Shown: piece after piece, positions 1-8,485 of the stretch
Numbering within the stretch: the stretch's first letter is position 1
How the letters are laid out: each line of letters begins with the position of its first letter
NCBI GenBank assembly: GCA_963785745.1
Contig: CAWAWR010000026.1
Location: 1 to 64,000, forward strand
DNA: 64,000 nucleotides
Origin: VAZQ01 sp963785745
Lineage (GTDB): Bacteria; Pseudomonadota; Alphaproteobacteria; Rhizobiales; Xanthobacteraceae
Direction of reading: 5' to 3'
Made by a program: the position numbers and the translations under genes
The notes under the pieces: generated by a model
The model's database searches: none
What the model was told of the DNA's origin: nothing
The model's input: the letters and a program-made list of their open reading frames with translations, nothing else

Positions 1-55
1 AAAGCGGACATGGTAGAGCGGTCTCAAATGTCCGCTTCTGACCCAACGCGGAAGT
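1..55. repeat. Dispersed palindrome, copy 1
   Basis: GCGGACAT at 4-11 faces ATGTCCGC at 28-35, and a second imperfect palindrome follows to about 55. It is the first of roughly ten sites of one family confined to the first 19.7 kb. The family consensus is ATGTCCGCTT, a central TGGGCCAA or TGACCCAA, then AGCGGACAT. Confidence 0.75.
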
Positions 56-129
56 CGATGCTGTGTACGTCGCAAAATATATGCGGCGTCGCAAAACATA
101 TATTGCACTAAACCGCTACGCGGTAGTAG

Positions 130-490
130 TTCGGACAATCTAGCGAGCATGGCGCGCTGCTCGACCAGCTTGAGTTTCAACTTGCCGACCTGGAAGAAGA
201 CGTTGCACAAGCCGAAGCGGCAGCGGCGGCCAAGACGATCACCGTATCGTCGTTCGAGCGACGCAAGCCGGCGCGCCGTCCACTGCCCGCGCATCTGGCG
301 CGCGAGCGCATCGTTTATCCCGCGCCTGCGGTCTGCCCATGCTGTGGCGACGAGAGGCTGCGCAAGATCGGCGAGGATGTGACCGAGACGCTGGAGCTGA
401 TCCCGCGCCAGTGGAAGGTGATCGCGTATGTGCGCGAGAAGTTCTCCTGCCGGGCCTGCGAGGCCATCACGCAAGCGCCGGCGCCGCGCC
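130..490 (+). pseudogene. IS66-family transposase (TnpC) internal fragment
   Basis: One frame from about 130 reads FGQSSE, then LLDQLEFQLADLEED, a basic linker, and a zinc-finger-like segment with CPCCGDERL and, further on, CRACEAITQAPAP. This order matches the N-terminal third of IS66 TnpC: leucine-rich start, then the zinc-binding domain. A stop lies just upstream (127-129). Homology ends near 490, where the sequence becomes the reverse strand of a cytochrome c gene, so the DDE catalytic core is absent. No IS66 terminal repeats or accessory genes are visible. This is a dead remnant. An AT-rich inverted repeat (AATATATG / CATATATT, 76-104) lies just upstream. Confidence 0.75.
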
Positions 491-679
491 TCCGTCACCC
501 TGGCCTGTCGCTTTGTGGCAGTGGGCGCAGTTTTCGGTGTAAACCGCCTCCCCCGCGGTCATGATTTTGGGAGCAACCTCCTGCGCGGCCACATCGGCCG
601 CCGTGAAACCGAGGCTGATAGCCGTTGCAAGCAGTCCAAACAGTCCAAAAACCTGTGCAGTCGTTTTTCCGGCCGTCAT
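467..679 (-). pseudogene. Class I cytochrome c, truncated after the heme motif
   Basis: The reading frame starts at 679 with a signal-peptide-like stretch (VFGLFGLLATAISLGF) and reaches a CAHCH heme-binding motif after EAVYTEN, followed by a G/A-rich segment typical of small periplasmic cytochromes. It stops after 70 residues, where the sequence runs into the IS66 fragment on the other strand, so the distal half with the methionine ligand is missing. It lies 98 bp downstream of the flavoprotein gene on the same strand. I infer that it was that enzyme's electron-transfer partner, as in flavocytochrome-type systems. Confidence 0.7.
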
Positions 680-777
680 GGGTCTGCCACTGAGAGACTG
701 TCCGATGGGGCGACGGGCCCCACCGGACTTTGCGCGTTACGCGCCCACCATACCAGGCTCATCAAAACAGGCGACTA

Positions 778-2874
778 TCAGGCGTGCTCGTTCACGGCGT
801 TGGAGGCGGCAATGTAGCCATGAGTGCAGGCTTTGCCGAGGCCATGCATCAAGTGAGCTCCACTGGCTTCGCCACCGGCGTAGAGACCCGGGATGACCTG
901 GCCTTTCATGTCGAGGACCTGGGCCTTGCCGTTGATCCTCAATCCCCCGCATGAATCGTGCCATTCGATAATGATCCGAGCGGCATAATAAGGGGGTGTT
1001 GCGATGACGTGCATGGGGGCGTCCGGCCCACGCTCGAAGTCGGGGTCGGCACCCTTCGCGACGAAGGAGTTCCACCTGGCCACCGTCTCCTTCAGGTAGG
1101 TCAGGGCGACTTTTTGGTGTTCGTTGCCCGCCCGGATGGCCGCGGCCAGTTCCTCGATCGTGTCGGCCTTGAAGAACAGACCGTTGTCTCCTGTGTAGGG
1201 CGGTTTGACATTCCATTTCGCGCGGTCAACCGCTGCCTGATCGAAGATTGCCCAGATCGGACCGGGGAGAAAATGCGGTGGCTGCGAGCCTTCGTTGATG
1301 GCCAGGGCAGCGTCAACGGCATGGTTGTCGTCATAGACCGCCTTGATCGCGTCGGGCCTGCAGTTGCGCCAATCTCCCTGAACGTACTCATTCCATTTCT
1401 TGATGGCGCCATTTTGTGGATACTGGCTCGTCCCAAGCTGTTGCGTAACCCTCATCTCGTTGAAGAATCGCTTTCCTACCTGGTTGACGGCGATCAGGTG
1501 CTGGAAGCCGGCGGCGCCGACGTTGACTCCACCCGCGCGACGGTAGGGGAAGTGAGCGGCCCCTGGAAGCTCGAGATCGGCTGCATCCATGGCGCCAAGC
1601 ACCGCCATTATGCGACGGGAGGAGCGGTTGTGGTAGCCCTGCTCCATCCCGTCGAGGCCCGCCCCGACATTCATCCCGGCAATGATGCCGCTGGCGTCAT
1701 GGGCGCGGCCCGGCCCGCCCAGCCAAGCCCAACCCTTCGCTGTCAGAGACGGCTCCAGGCCCCCGGGGTGGAACATGGCGCGGAACTGCGGGTTGCCATT
1801 GTTTCCGCCGGTGCCGACGATGACCGCCTTGCGCGCCCTGATCGTGACGGTCAGCCGTTCGTCCTTGATCAGGCTCTTGGCCCATACGCCGCCGGTGAAT
1901 TCGCCATAGCTGACGAATTGCTCACCAGTTTTCGGGTCGCGCCTCGGCGTGTAGCTCGCCCGGATACCGAGGACCCTGCCCGAGAGCTGGCTCTCACGGA
2001 TGATCTCATCCATGTGGCGGTTGAGCATGAACTGGACGCCCTTCTCCTTGGCGCTTAACTCCAATGGTCTGGCGATCGCCGCGCCCCTCCCCAGGACGCC
2101 TCGCCCGCCACGGGCCGTCTGGTTGTCCATTACAACCGGTGAGAGGCGACTTGCGTGCCCGAGGACCTTTCCGTCGGCGTCCCGTCCCGCATCTTCCTGG
2201 GTTACTGTTCCCGCTTTCACGTCGGTGACAGCCCCCAGTTTGAACATCGCGGTTGCCCTTCTCGCGCGGGACAGGCCTCCTTCATTGTGTGAGCCGGAAA
2301 TTCGCGTGAATTTGACGTAGTTGTCCAGGAGGAACTGTCTAACCGGGGCAACGTTGTCGGCCCAGGCACGCAGGACTTCCCGGTTGTTGTACCGGTATGC
2401 GGCTCTGGCACCGGTGTTCACCACAGTCCAGTCGGTCTGGTCGCGAAATAGAAGATCGGGATCGTCCCGCAGTGCCTCCGGCGGTTCCACCGGGTCGATT
2501 GTGATTAATCCTTCCGGGTCTTTTTTTCCTGCGAGATCGCGCACCTGAATTGCGTCACCGGCGCCCAGGGAGACGTTCCCATTGCTGTGGATCATTGTGC
2601 CGCCGATGTCGAAGTTCTGTTCAACGACGATCACCGACGCGCCGAGGTCGCGGGCGCGGATGGCGGCGGGAAGCCCCGTGGCTCCTGCCCCGAGGACGAC
2701 GACATCCGCTTCGTAGTCCCAAGTAATGGCTTGGGCTTGCGTGGGGCCGGTCGACGCGGTGCCCAACGCTGCTGTGCCAACGCCGATTGCGGCACTGCGC
2801 TTGATAAAATTGCGACGATTGAGCTTCTTTTTGTCGAGTGTCGATACTGAATCGCCTACTTTATTCTTGGACAT
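778..2874 (-). CDS. Tat-exported FAD-dependent oxidoreductase (fumarate reductase / ketosteroid dehydrogenase type)
   Basis: 698 residues. The N-terminus has a twin-arginine motif (NRRNFIKRSAAIG) and a hydrophobic stretch, so export to the periplasm is likely. A Rossmann FAD motif follows (VVVLGAGATGLPAAIRA, about residues 60-76) with an FAD-contacting GGTMIHSNGN. The C-terminus has the closing FAD motif GLYAGGEASGAHLMHGLG. This layout is that of the FAD_binding_2 family, whose members reduce or dehydrogenate activated C-C bonds; the substrate cannot be read from sequence. A good ribosome site (GGAGG) precedes the start at 2874. The next gene on the strand is a truncated cytochrome c, the probable original redox partner. 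Confidence 0.85.
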   Translation of the reverse strand: MSKNKVGDSVSTLDKKKLNRRNFIKRSAAIGVGTAALGTASTGPTQAQAITWDYEADVVVLGAGATGLPAAIRARDLGASVIVVEQNFDIGGTMIHSNGNVSLGAGDAIQVRDLAGKKDPEGLITIDPVEPPEALRDDPDLLFRDQTDWTVVNTGARAAYRYNNREVLRAWADNVAPVRQFLLDNYVKFTRISGSHNEGGLSRARRATAMFKLGAVTDVKAGTVTQEDAGRDADGKVLGHASRLSPVVMDNQTARGGRGVLGRGAAIARPLELSAKEKGVQFMLNRHMDEIIRESQLSGRVLGIRASYTPRRDPKTGEQFVSYGEFTGGVWAKSLIKDERLTVTIRARKAVIVGTGGNNGNPQFRAMFHPGGLEPSLTAKGWAWLGGPGRAHDASGIIAGMNVGAGLDGMEQGYHNRSSRRIMAVLGAMDAADLELPGAAHFPYRRAGGVNVGAAGFQHLIAVNQVGKRFFNEMRVTQQLGTSQYPQNGAIKKWNEYVQGDWRNCRPDAIKAVYDDNHAVDAALAINEGSQPPHFLPGPIWAIFDQAAVDRAKWNVKPPYTGDNGLFFKADTIEELAAAIRAGNEHQKVALTYLKETVARWNSFVAKGADPDFERGPDAPMHVIATPPYYAARIIIEWHDSCGGLRINGKAQVLDMKGQVIPGLYAGGEASGAHLMHGLGKACTHGYIAASNAVNEHA

Positions 2875-2901
2875 ATTGATCCTCCATTCTTGGACATATT
2901 G
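2863..2901 (-). repeat. Tandem duplication across the flavoprotein start region
   Basis: The 16-mer ATTCTTGGACATATTG occurs at 2863-2878 and again at 2886-2901, a 23-bp period. The duplicated unit holds the start codon, so a second ATG at 2895-2897 opens a 13-codon frame (MSKNGGSICPRIK) that overlaps the flavoprotein start out of frame. Confidence 0.8.
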
Positions 2902-2914
2902 GCTCGGGTGCGGG

Positions 2915-3127
2915 TCATGTCTGTTCGTTCCAAATCAATTCCAGTTCCGGCCGCCGCAGTCCACAACGTGTGCAGACCAGCTTCTTGCGCAAGGTATGCG
3001 TCCGCTGCTTCGGCGGCAGTGTCGTCAGGTCGAGCGTTGCACCCTCGTGACGGCAGGCATGGTCGCGGCAGATCGGCTTGGCCTTGGTGACGCACGCCGC
3101 CGCAAGCTTTTGGCCCTTAGCCGACAT
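2915..3127 (-). CDS. Small zinc-ribbon protein, hypothetical
   Basis: A 70-residue frame with a four-cysteine pattern: CRDHAC near residue 20 and CTRCG near residue 55, separated by a basic, leucine-containing linker. This resembles the short zinc-ribbon proteins common in Hyphomicrobiales, for which I know no function. The first codons (MSAKGQK) are encoded by a sequence very close to the dispersed palindrome (ATGTCGGCTAAGGGCCAAAA), so the present start may have been supplied by a repeat. It could be an unexpressed frame; the cysteine spacing is the main support. Confidence 0.4.
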   Translation of the reverse strand: MSAKGQKLAAACVTKAKPICRDHACRHEGATLDLTTLPPKQRTHTLRKKLVCTRCGLRRPELELIWNEQT

Positions 3128-3144
3128 TCAAGCCGACAGTTGCG

Positions 3145-3173
3145 ATGTCCGCTCTTGCCCCAATAGCGGACAT
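3145..3173. repeat. Dispersed palindrome, copy 2
   Basis: ATGTCCGCTCT, a short centre, then TAGCGGACAT: one palindrome of the family, between the zinc-ribbon frame and the ThuA-like gene. Confidence 0.8.
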
Positions 3174-3187
3174 GGCCGGATGCAGAG

Positions 3188-3940
3188 CTAGGATGACCCC
3201 CGAACGGTCCAGAGGATAGCGTTCAACAAGGTTCGTTGGTAGCGGGAATCCCGCCAAACGGCTGCCTCGTGCCCCAGTGCCGTGTAGAATACGCGCCCTT
3301 GGCCGAAGGAGCGGGTCCAGGCGAGCGGCCACCCATACGATCGCCGACGCACGCCGGCCCTTGCAAGGTCCACTGAGGTTTCATCCAGGCGTAAGAGCAC
3401 GTGTGATCCTTGCTCATCGAAGTCTTTGAACTGGTAGATTTCATCCTCAATTTCCAGTGACGCTCCGAGGAAGGATACCAGCGGGCTGGACGTGTCAGCG
3501 ACTTCAATCCTCACTGCCTGGTGCCAAGGATGGCCGTCGAAATAGCCGCCGACCAACTTCAGATAGTCTGGCCACCCGTAAAACGTATCCGTAGCCGAAT
3601 GAATGCCAAGAAAGCCGCTGCCTGACCGAACAAAGTGGAGCAGCGCTGACTTTTGAGCGTCGTTCAACGGCAGCTCGCCTGATGTGAAGAACATTACCGC
3701 GCCATACCGCGCTAGATTTTCGATCGTGAATTCAGAAACGTCCTCTGTCGCCGTGACGTCGTACAACCCGGAGGTTTCTCCGAGCTGTTTCAGAATTGCA
3801 TGCGAAAGAGGTATGACTTCATGTCGGTATCCGGCGGAGTGCGTGAAATAGAGGATACGGTTACGGCGCTGCTCCGTGCGTGCAGCGAGGGGCCAAGCGG
3901 TCGCGCCGCCCAGGAACGTGATGAAATCCCGTCGCCTCAT
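3188..3940 (-). CDS. ThuA-like domain protein with Tat signal
   Basis: 250 residues. It opens with MRRRDFITFLGGATAWPLAA, the twin-arginine leader very common in rhizobial exported proteins. The rest matches the ThuA (trehalose utilisation) fold, a class I glutamine-amidotransferase-like domain: RILYFTHSAGYRHEVIP near the start, then YGAVMFFTSGELPL, GFLGIHSATDTFYGWPDY and the C-terminal GRVFYTALGHE with its conserved histidine. ThuA proteins are linked to carbohydrate or glycoside catabolism, but the reaction here is unknown. It stands alone between two palindromes. Confidence 0.82.
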   Translation of the reverse strand: MRRRDFITFLGGATAWPLAARTEQRRNRILYFTHSAGYRHEVIPLSHAILKQLGETSGLYDVTATEDVSEFTIENLARYGAVMFFTSGELPLNDAQKSALLHFVRSGSGFLGIHSATDTFYGWPDYLKLVGGYFDGHPWHQAVRIEVADTSSPLVSFLGASLEIEDEIYQFKDFDEQGSHVLLRLDETSVDLARAGVRRRSYGWPLAWTRSFGQGRVFYTALGHEAAVWRDSRYQRTLLNAILWTVRGSS

Positions 3941-4059
3941 GAATAGATACCAGGGCTGGCTTTGAATTGATCCTGCGAAGCAGTATCTCGCCAGCGGGCA
4001 ATCTTGTCACTCTCCCAGAATGTCAGCGCCACAAACGGGCCGGCGACGACTACCTTGGC

Positions 4060-4108
4060 GGACATGCCGAGAGCGGTCTTGCACGTCCGCTTTGGGCCAA
4101 GCGGACAT
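4060..4108. repeat. Dispersed palindrome, copy 3
   Basis: GGACATGCCGAGAGCGG then ACGTCCGCTTTGGGCCAAGC with GGACAT: a short half copy followed by a slightly shortened full palindrome. Confidence 0.75.
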
Positions 4109-4162
4109 GCCCGAGAGTAAACTTGCAGGCCGGCTTAGGGCAGAACCGGAAGTCATTGATGC

Positions 4163-4882
4163 CTAAAGGGCTGCTAGATATCGCAGTGCCTTGATGCCCG
4201 GAAGGAAGAAATAAGCACCTCCCGATAGCGTGGTGAAGGCCGGCAGGCCCGTTATCTTTTTGCGGATCGGCCGCTTCGGAATTGTCATGTCGAACGTGCC
4301 GTCCTGGTTGCCAATCAATGGGTCTCGTTCGTTGCCCAGTTCGTGAAAGTTGGGATCATTGATCCAAACATTCTGCGCAAATTCAAATTGCCGCACGAGG
4401 CTTGCACACAGAACGAAAGCTGCAATGCCACGGTCGACACCGTCCTCGGGCGCTCCTTCTGGCAAAGGAGGTCCGTAAGTTGCACCGCGTCGGATCATTC
4501 GCCGGCGCTGGATGTTCACCGTCGTATCCCGAGGATTTATTCGCCGGATATGCGCCCCAAGAGGCACGGCATAACCATGAGGGTCCACTTTCGCGTAGTT
4601 GAAGTTGTTGTTGCGCTGGTAATCGGCTGCAAGTGCTGGATCGTCCTTCTCGGGTGCCAGAACGAGCGGCGCTCCGCTCCGCCAGCGCCCCATCAACTTC
4701 GCGGCGATTAGCTCCTGGCCCTCGGTTGTTGGTCCGCCATGCTGTCGCAAAAAGTCGCGGAAGGCGCCAACATGCTCCTGCAATCTGCGATAAGCCATGA
4801 AGGTGCCATTTCGGGAGAGGACTTCCGGCTGCGGCAACGGAACCAGTTGGCCGCTCTCATCGACATTCGCGAAAGCAGACAT
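4163..4882 (-). pseudogene. DyP-type peroxidase, C-terminal half only
   Basis: 239 residues matching the C-terminal domain of dye-decolourising peroxidases: RNGTFMAYRRL, GRWRSGAPLVLAP, NNNFNYAKVDPHGYAVP, then GAHIRRINPRD with the proximal heme histidine, and the usual ending SGGAYFFLPGIKALR. The N-terminal ferredoxin-like domain and the distal GxxDG motif are missing, so peroxidase activity is not expected. The homology starts just after MSAFAN, and the DNA there (ATGTCTGCTTT) is half of the dispersed palindrome. Truncation therefore seems to have occurred at a repeat copy that now supplies the start codon. 4883-5134 holds nothing I recognise. Confidence 0.75.
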
Positions 4883-5134
4883 AAAGGTTGATTGCCGCCA
4901 ACTCGAATAAGCGGCGCGGTCAACGATTCTGTGTTGTCAGGTAGTCGAGGAGTATGGCGAAGGCGATGAGACTTAGTTTGTTTGAAACGGCCTTACCGGG
5001 CTACGCCCAACGAAGTGACCGTATTCCACGCCGAAGCCTAGCGGATTAATGAGTACACCCTGGTCTAGGGCACTGGTCTCGGGCTATGATTTTCGACTGT
5101 CCAGCTACGGATCGCGATATGCGTGGGGGCGTTC

Positions 5135-5803
5135 ATGCCGCTCAACCTGAAGCCTTCTTGGATGGACATGATAAGCCGGCGCTTATTCCTGTGCACTGCC
5201 GGGAGCATTGCCGTTTTTTTTCCGCGTCCGAGCGAAGCGCAAACTCCTGAATCAAAGAGGCCTAAGACGCCGAGCGCTGAAACCGCTGGCGCAGTTGAGG
5301 ACGCTAGGGGAGAAGCCTTCGCGGAAGTGGGAAAAAGACGACGGGTGCTCGAGCGGGCATCGCCGGTTTTTGTTCGTGACCAGGTCGGCACCGGTCCGAA
5401 TTCGCGTCTTCTGCTTCGACTCGGCGCAGACACGACGGTCCGGTTGGGAGAGCGAGCGCGCCTCACCATCGATCAGTTTTTGATGAAAGCCGGCGGCGAA
5501 ATCACGCTAGGCGCTGGCGCAATGCTTTTTGAGCGGCCAGCGCAAGGTCGACCAACACGCGTACAGATTCGAAGCTCCTATGGGCTTATCGCTGTTCGCG
5601 GTACCCGCTTTTTTGCCGGGCCCAGCAATAATGTCTTTGGAGTGTTCGTGGAGGAAGGCACGGTGACCGTCTCGGGGGGCGGCCGGCGAGTGACGCTACG
5701 CCCCGGAGAGGGAACGGATATTGGCAACCCGGGCGCCCCGCCCACACCGCCCCGGCGGTGGGGCCAAGCACGCGTGAGTTCCGCTTTCGCCAGCGTGCGT
5801 TGA
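5135..5803 (+). CDS. FecR-domain periplasmic protein
   Basis: About 222 residues. An SRRLFLCTAG segment starts an export signal, followed by a polar linker and a FecR-like beta domain: VFVRDQVGTGPNSRLLLRLG, a RARLTIDQF strand and SSYGLIAVRGTRFFAGP. FecR domains sense or relay signals in the periplasm. Such a gene often precedes a CHASE2 adenylate cyclase in rhizobia, as here. I chose ATG 5135 because GGGGG lies just upstream; 5162 or 5168 would give a more compact signal peptide. The C-terminus ends 20-30 bp before a Crp remnant, so its end may be a deletion junction. Confidence 0.75.
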   Translation: MPLNLKPSWMDMISRRLFLCTAGSIAVFFPRPSEAQTPESKRPKTPSAETAGAVEDARGEAFAEVGKRRRVLERASPVFVRDQVGTGPNSRLLLRLGADTTVRLGERARLTIDQFLMKAGGEITLGAGAMLFERPAQGRPTRVQIRSSYGLIAVRGTRFFAGPSNNVFGVFVEEGTVTVSGGGRRVTLRPGEGTDIGNPGAPPTPPRRWGQARVSSAFASVR

Positions 5804-5827
5804 TCGCGGCAGCCGCTTGCCCGGCGT

Positions 5828-6022
5828 CGGCTTTTGGTTTGGCAATGCGACGAGCAGAAGTCGCGCGAGGCGGAGTTCGCATTATTGCCGGGAGCAAGCC
5901 GACCCAACGTCAACGCAGCATTAGGAGCGTTCGAGAGCGCGGGCGCCCCGGGCAGGAAGCAGGATCGCATGTTTTGTGATCCAAGCAAGCTCGCCGAAAT
6001 CGCCCGGCAACACAATGGTTAG
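5828..6022 (+). pseudogene. Crp/Fnr-type regulator, C-terminal HTH remnant
   Basis: One frame reads SREAEFALLPGASRPNVNAA, then LGAFESAGA and FCDPSKLAEIARQHNG. This is the pattern of the Crp-family winged helix: the recognition helix in GASRPNVNAALGAFE, then the wing and the common ending DPxxLxxIA. The cNMP-binding domain and the hinge helix are missing. Its stop codon overlaps the adenylate cyclase start by 8 bp, so translational coupling may once have linked a cAMP receptor to its cyclase. A short HTH-only protein from the TTG at 5834 cannot be excluded. Confidence 0.6.
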
Positions 6023-8126
6023 GGCATTTGGCAGACATCGCTACGCTCTCATAAGTGGCGCGATTACGCTGCTTGCGGTTATCGTCGCCAATCTCCTGAT
6101 GCCGCGTGATTGGCGCGAGACCTTGCGCGAGATCGCATTCGACCTTGTTTTGGCAGCAGACCAGCGACTGCGGCTGGGCGCGGATGTGCTACACGAACGT
6201 CCCGTCATTGTTGTCGATATCGATCGCCGCTCGCTTGAAGCAGTAGGCCCGTGGCCTTGGCCGCGTGACACCATGGCGCGCACGATCGAGGCTGTAGCAG
6301 CGTTCAAGCCGGCGGCAATCGCCGTCGACATCTTGTTTGCAGGATATGATACGCGTTCTCCGGCGGCGCTGGCACGACAGCTCGGGACCCTAATTGCCAG
6401 GCCGGATTTGACGGCGCTTGCGGATACGCTGGAGGACGGGGACAAGCGCCTGACTGGCGCTATTGAGGTAGCACCGACCGTTCTGGGCTTCGTGCTCGAT
6501 CCCGAACAGCAACAGTCGGCACCCAGCGTGCCGGTATTGACCCGCGGGGCAGTCAACATTGACGAAGTGTGGCGTGTTGCAGGGATGGTCGCCCCGCCGC
6601 CAACATTCATTGCCGCAGCCGCAGGGATCGGAACCTTGGCGTTGCCAGGAGACGCAGACGGAACGGTTCGTCGTGTCCCACTACTCGTCGCGATTGGCGA
6701 TGGCCTGTATCCGGGCTTGGCGGTCGAAGCAGTCCGTGCGGTAGGGGGTTCATCCGCGTATTTGATCGTGGCTGATCCGCAAATGCTCACGATCGGCGAT
6801 CTGCGGATCGGTCTTACCCGCGACGCGCTGCTGCGGCTGGTACCCGTCGATCAAAAACGTCGTGGGTCGCGCACGGTCTCCGCCGTGGATGTCCTTGACG
6901 GCAGGGTCGACAAAACGCGGCTTGCCGGAGCGATCGCGCTAATCGGCGGATCGGCGCCCGAACTCGGTGGGCTGCGTCAGAGCGCAACCGATCCGCTGAC
7001 TGCCTCGGTCCAAATACAGGCCGATGCGATCGATCAGATATTGATCGGACGCTCTCCACAACCGCTGGGATACGCCATGCAGATAGGGCTCGCCGTGCTT
7101 TGCGGGGTGTTGGCCCTCACGTTTGCGATGGGCTTTGCACCACTTTTTGGCGCTGCTTTGTTCATTGGCGTTCTCGCGCTCTGCTGGGCATTGGCGCTGG
7201 CGCTATCGATGAGAGCCGATTTTCTGTTTGATCCGCTGACGCCCTCGATTGGGGCAATCGCCGTCTTTGTCGTCACCTCGATCGTGTCCTATTCGTCAAC
7301 ACGGCGACTGCAGGCGCGGCTTCGGCGCCGCTTCGAGCAGCATCTTGCCCCCGCCGTTGTTCGCCGGATTGTGGATGAACCAGACTTGGTCAAGCTCCGT
7401 GGTGAAAAACGGGAGGTGACGGCGTTGTTTACCGACATCGAGAGCTTCACCGCGATGACGCACCGCGCACACCCGGAAAAGCTCGTGGCCGTCCTCGATG
7501 ATTATGTTGAGGGGGTTGCTGCAATCATTATGGCGCATGGCGGGATGGTCGATAAGATCGTTGGCGATGCGGTCCATGCTTTTTTCAACGCTCCAGTCGA
7601 CCTTGCCGACCATCCTCGTCGAGCGGTCGAGTGTGCGATTGCACTGAGAGAATGGACTGGCGCATTCCGGGTTGGCCCGGCAGCCGCGTCGATCGGGTTC
7701 GGCCGCACCCGCGTCGGCCTCGAGACGGGTAGCGCTATCGTCGGTGACATCGGGATTGGCAGCAAGCTTGATTACACCGCTCATGGCGATGCCATTAACA
7801 TGGCCGCACGGCTGGAAGCGGCAAACAAGGAGCTTGGGTCGACAATCTGCGTTGGCCCGGTCGCCGCATCGTATTGCGACGCTGCACTTTTTCGCCCGCT
7901 CGGGATCATATCCGTAAGAGGCCGGGGCGATTCTCTAGCAGTGTTCGAACCATGGCCCCCTCAGATATCCGAGGAGTATCGAAACAGCTACCTTGCAGCC
8001 TACGGAACGATGGTGCAGAGCCCGGTTCGCGCCGCCGAATTATTCATGCAGCTCGCCGACCAAATATCCCAAGATCCAGTCCCCCGGCTCCTCGCCCAGC
8101 GCCTGCTAGAAGGAGCCAATTCTTGA
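6015..8126 (+). CDS. CHASE2-domain adenylate cyclase (class III), membrane-bound
   Basis: 703 residues from ATG 6015, chosen because it directly precedes the first membrane helix (ALISGAITLLAVIVANLLM). A periplasmic CHASE2 sensor follows (about 30-330, with VIVVDIDRRSLEAVGPWPWPR). Next come three clustered membrane helices (about 351-425) and a class III cyclase domain (about 463-640). Both metal-binding aspartates are present, in ALFTDIESFTAMT and VDKIVGDAVHAFF. The product is probably cAMP made in response to an external signal. Upstream lie a FecR protein and a Crp remnant, so the local cAMP receptor is broken and the signal must act on a regulator encoded elsewhere. Confidence 0.9.
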   Translation: MVRAFGRHRYALISGAITLLAVIVANLLMPRDWRETLREIAFDLVLAADQRLRLGADVLHERPVIVVDIDRRSLEAVGPWPWPRDTMARTIEAVAAFKPAAIAVDILFAGYDTRSPAALARQLGTLIARPDLTALADTLEDGDKRLTGAIEVAPTVLGFVLDPEQQQSAPSVPVLTRGAVNIDEVWRVAGMVAPPPTFIAAAAGIGTLALPGDADGTVRRVPLLVAIGDGLYPGLAVEAVRAVGGSSAYLIVADPQMLTIGDLRIGLTRDALLRLVPVDQKRRGSRTVSAVDVLDGRVDKTRLAGAIALIGGSAPELGGLRQSATDPLTASVQIQADAIDQILIGRSPQPLGYAMQIGLAVLCGVLALTFAMGFAPLFGAALFIGVLALCWALALALSMRADFLFDPLTPSIGAIAVFVVTSIVSYSSTRRLQARLRRRFEQHLAPAVVRRIVDEPDLVKLRGEKREVTALFTDIESFTAMTHRAHPEKLVAVLDDYVEGVAAIIMAHGGMVDKIVGDAVHAFFNAPVDLADHPRRAVECAIALREWTGAFRVGPAAASIGFGRTRVGLETGSAIVGDIGIGSKLDYTAHGDAINMAARLEAANKELGSTICVGPVAASYCDAALFRPLGIISVRGRGDSLAVFEPWPPQISEEYRNSYLAAYGTMVQSPVRAAELFMQLADQISQDPVPRLLAQRLLEGANS

Positions 8127-8293
8127 ACGAACGTCATTGCCCAGCATTCATAGCAACGTCTCTCGGGGCCCTCGATCTTTTCAAACATGCGGACGTAGGT
8201 CGGAGCGTGAGCGCCGCCGCCCGCAGTTCGAAATCTCCAATCTGTAGTCCGGCAAGAAGACGTCCAAATTCGCCATGTCCGATTTGCCTCTGA

Positions 8294-8405
8294 AAGCAGA
8301 CATATGAGCGGACAACTTTGAGGTCCGCTTTGGGCCAGAAGCGGACATCCATGAGCAAGTCTGTGATGTCCGCTTTGGGCCAATAGCGGACAATCGATGT
8401 CCGCG
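8294..8405. repeat. Dispersed palindrome cluster, copy 4
   Basis: Two full palindromes (about 8321-8348 and 8366-8391, both with centre TTTGGGCCA) are flanked by half copies (AGCAGACAT near 8295, GATGTCCGCG near 8396). This is the densest cluster of the family. It fills most of the 8127-8460 gap; the remainder holds nothing recognisable. Confidence 0.85.
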
Positions 8406-8485
8406 CGGCCGGGTCCGCATCCCCCGGAACGGGCCTTGCGCTCACCTGCTCCCGAGGCAGAATGTACGGTTTAGGAAGGGCCATA

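Noticed and set aside
958..2058. 366-codon plus-strand frame
   Set aside because: Antisense shadow of the FAD-dependent oxidoreductase. High GC keeps the opposite strand open.
8134..8484. Frames with MSALGQKR- or MSAFRGKSD-like text at several sites in the first 20 kb
   Set aside because: They are translations of the dispersed palindromes, not genes. The same text appears wherever a copy lies.
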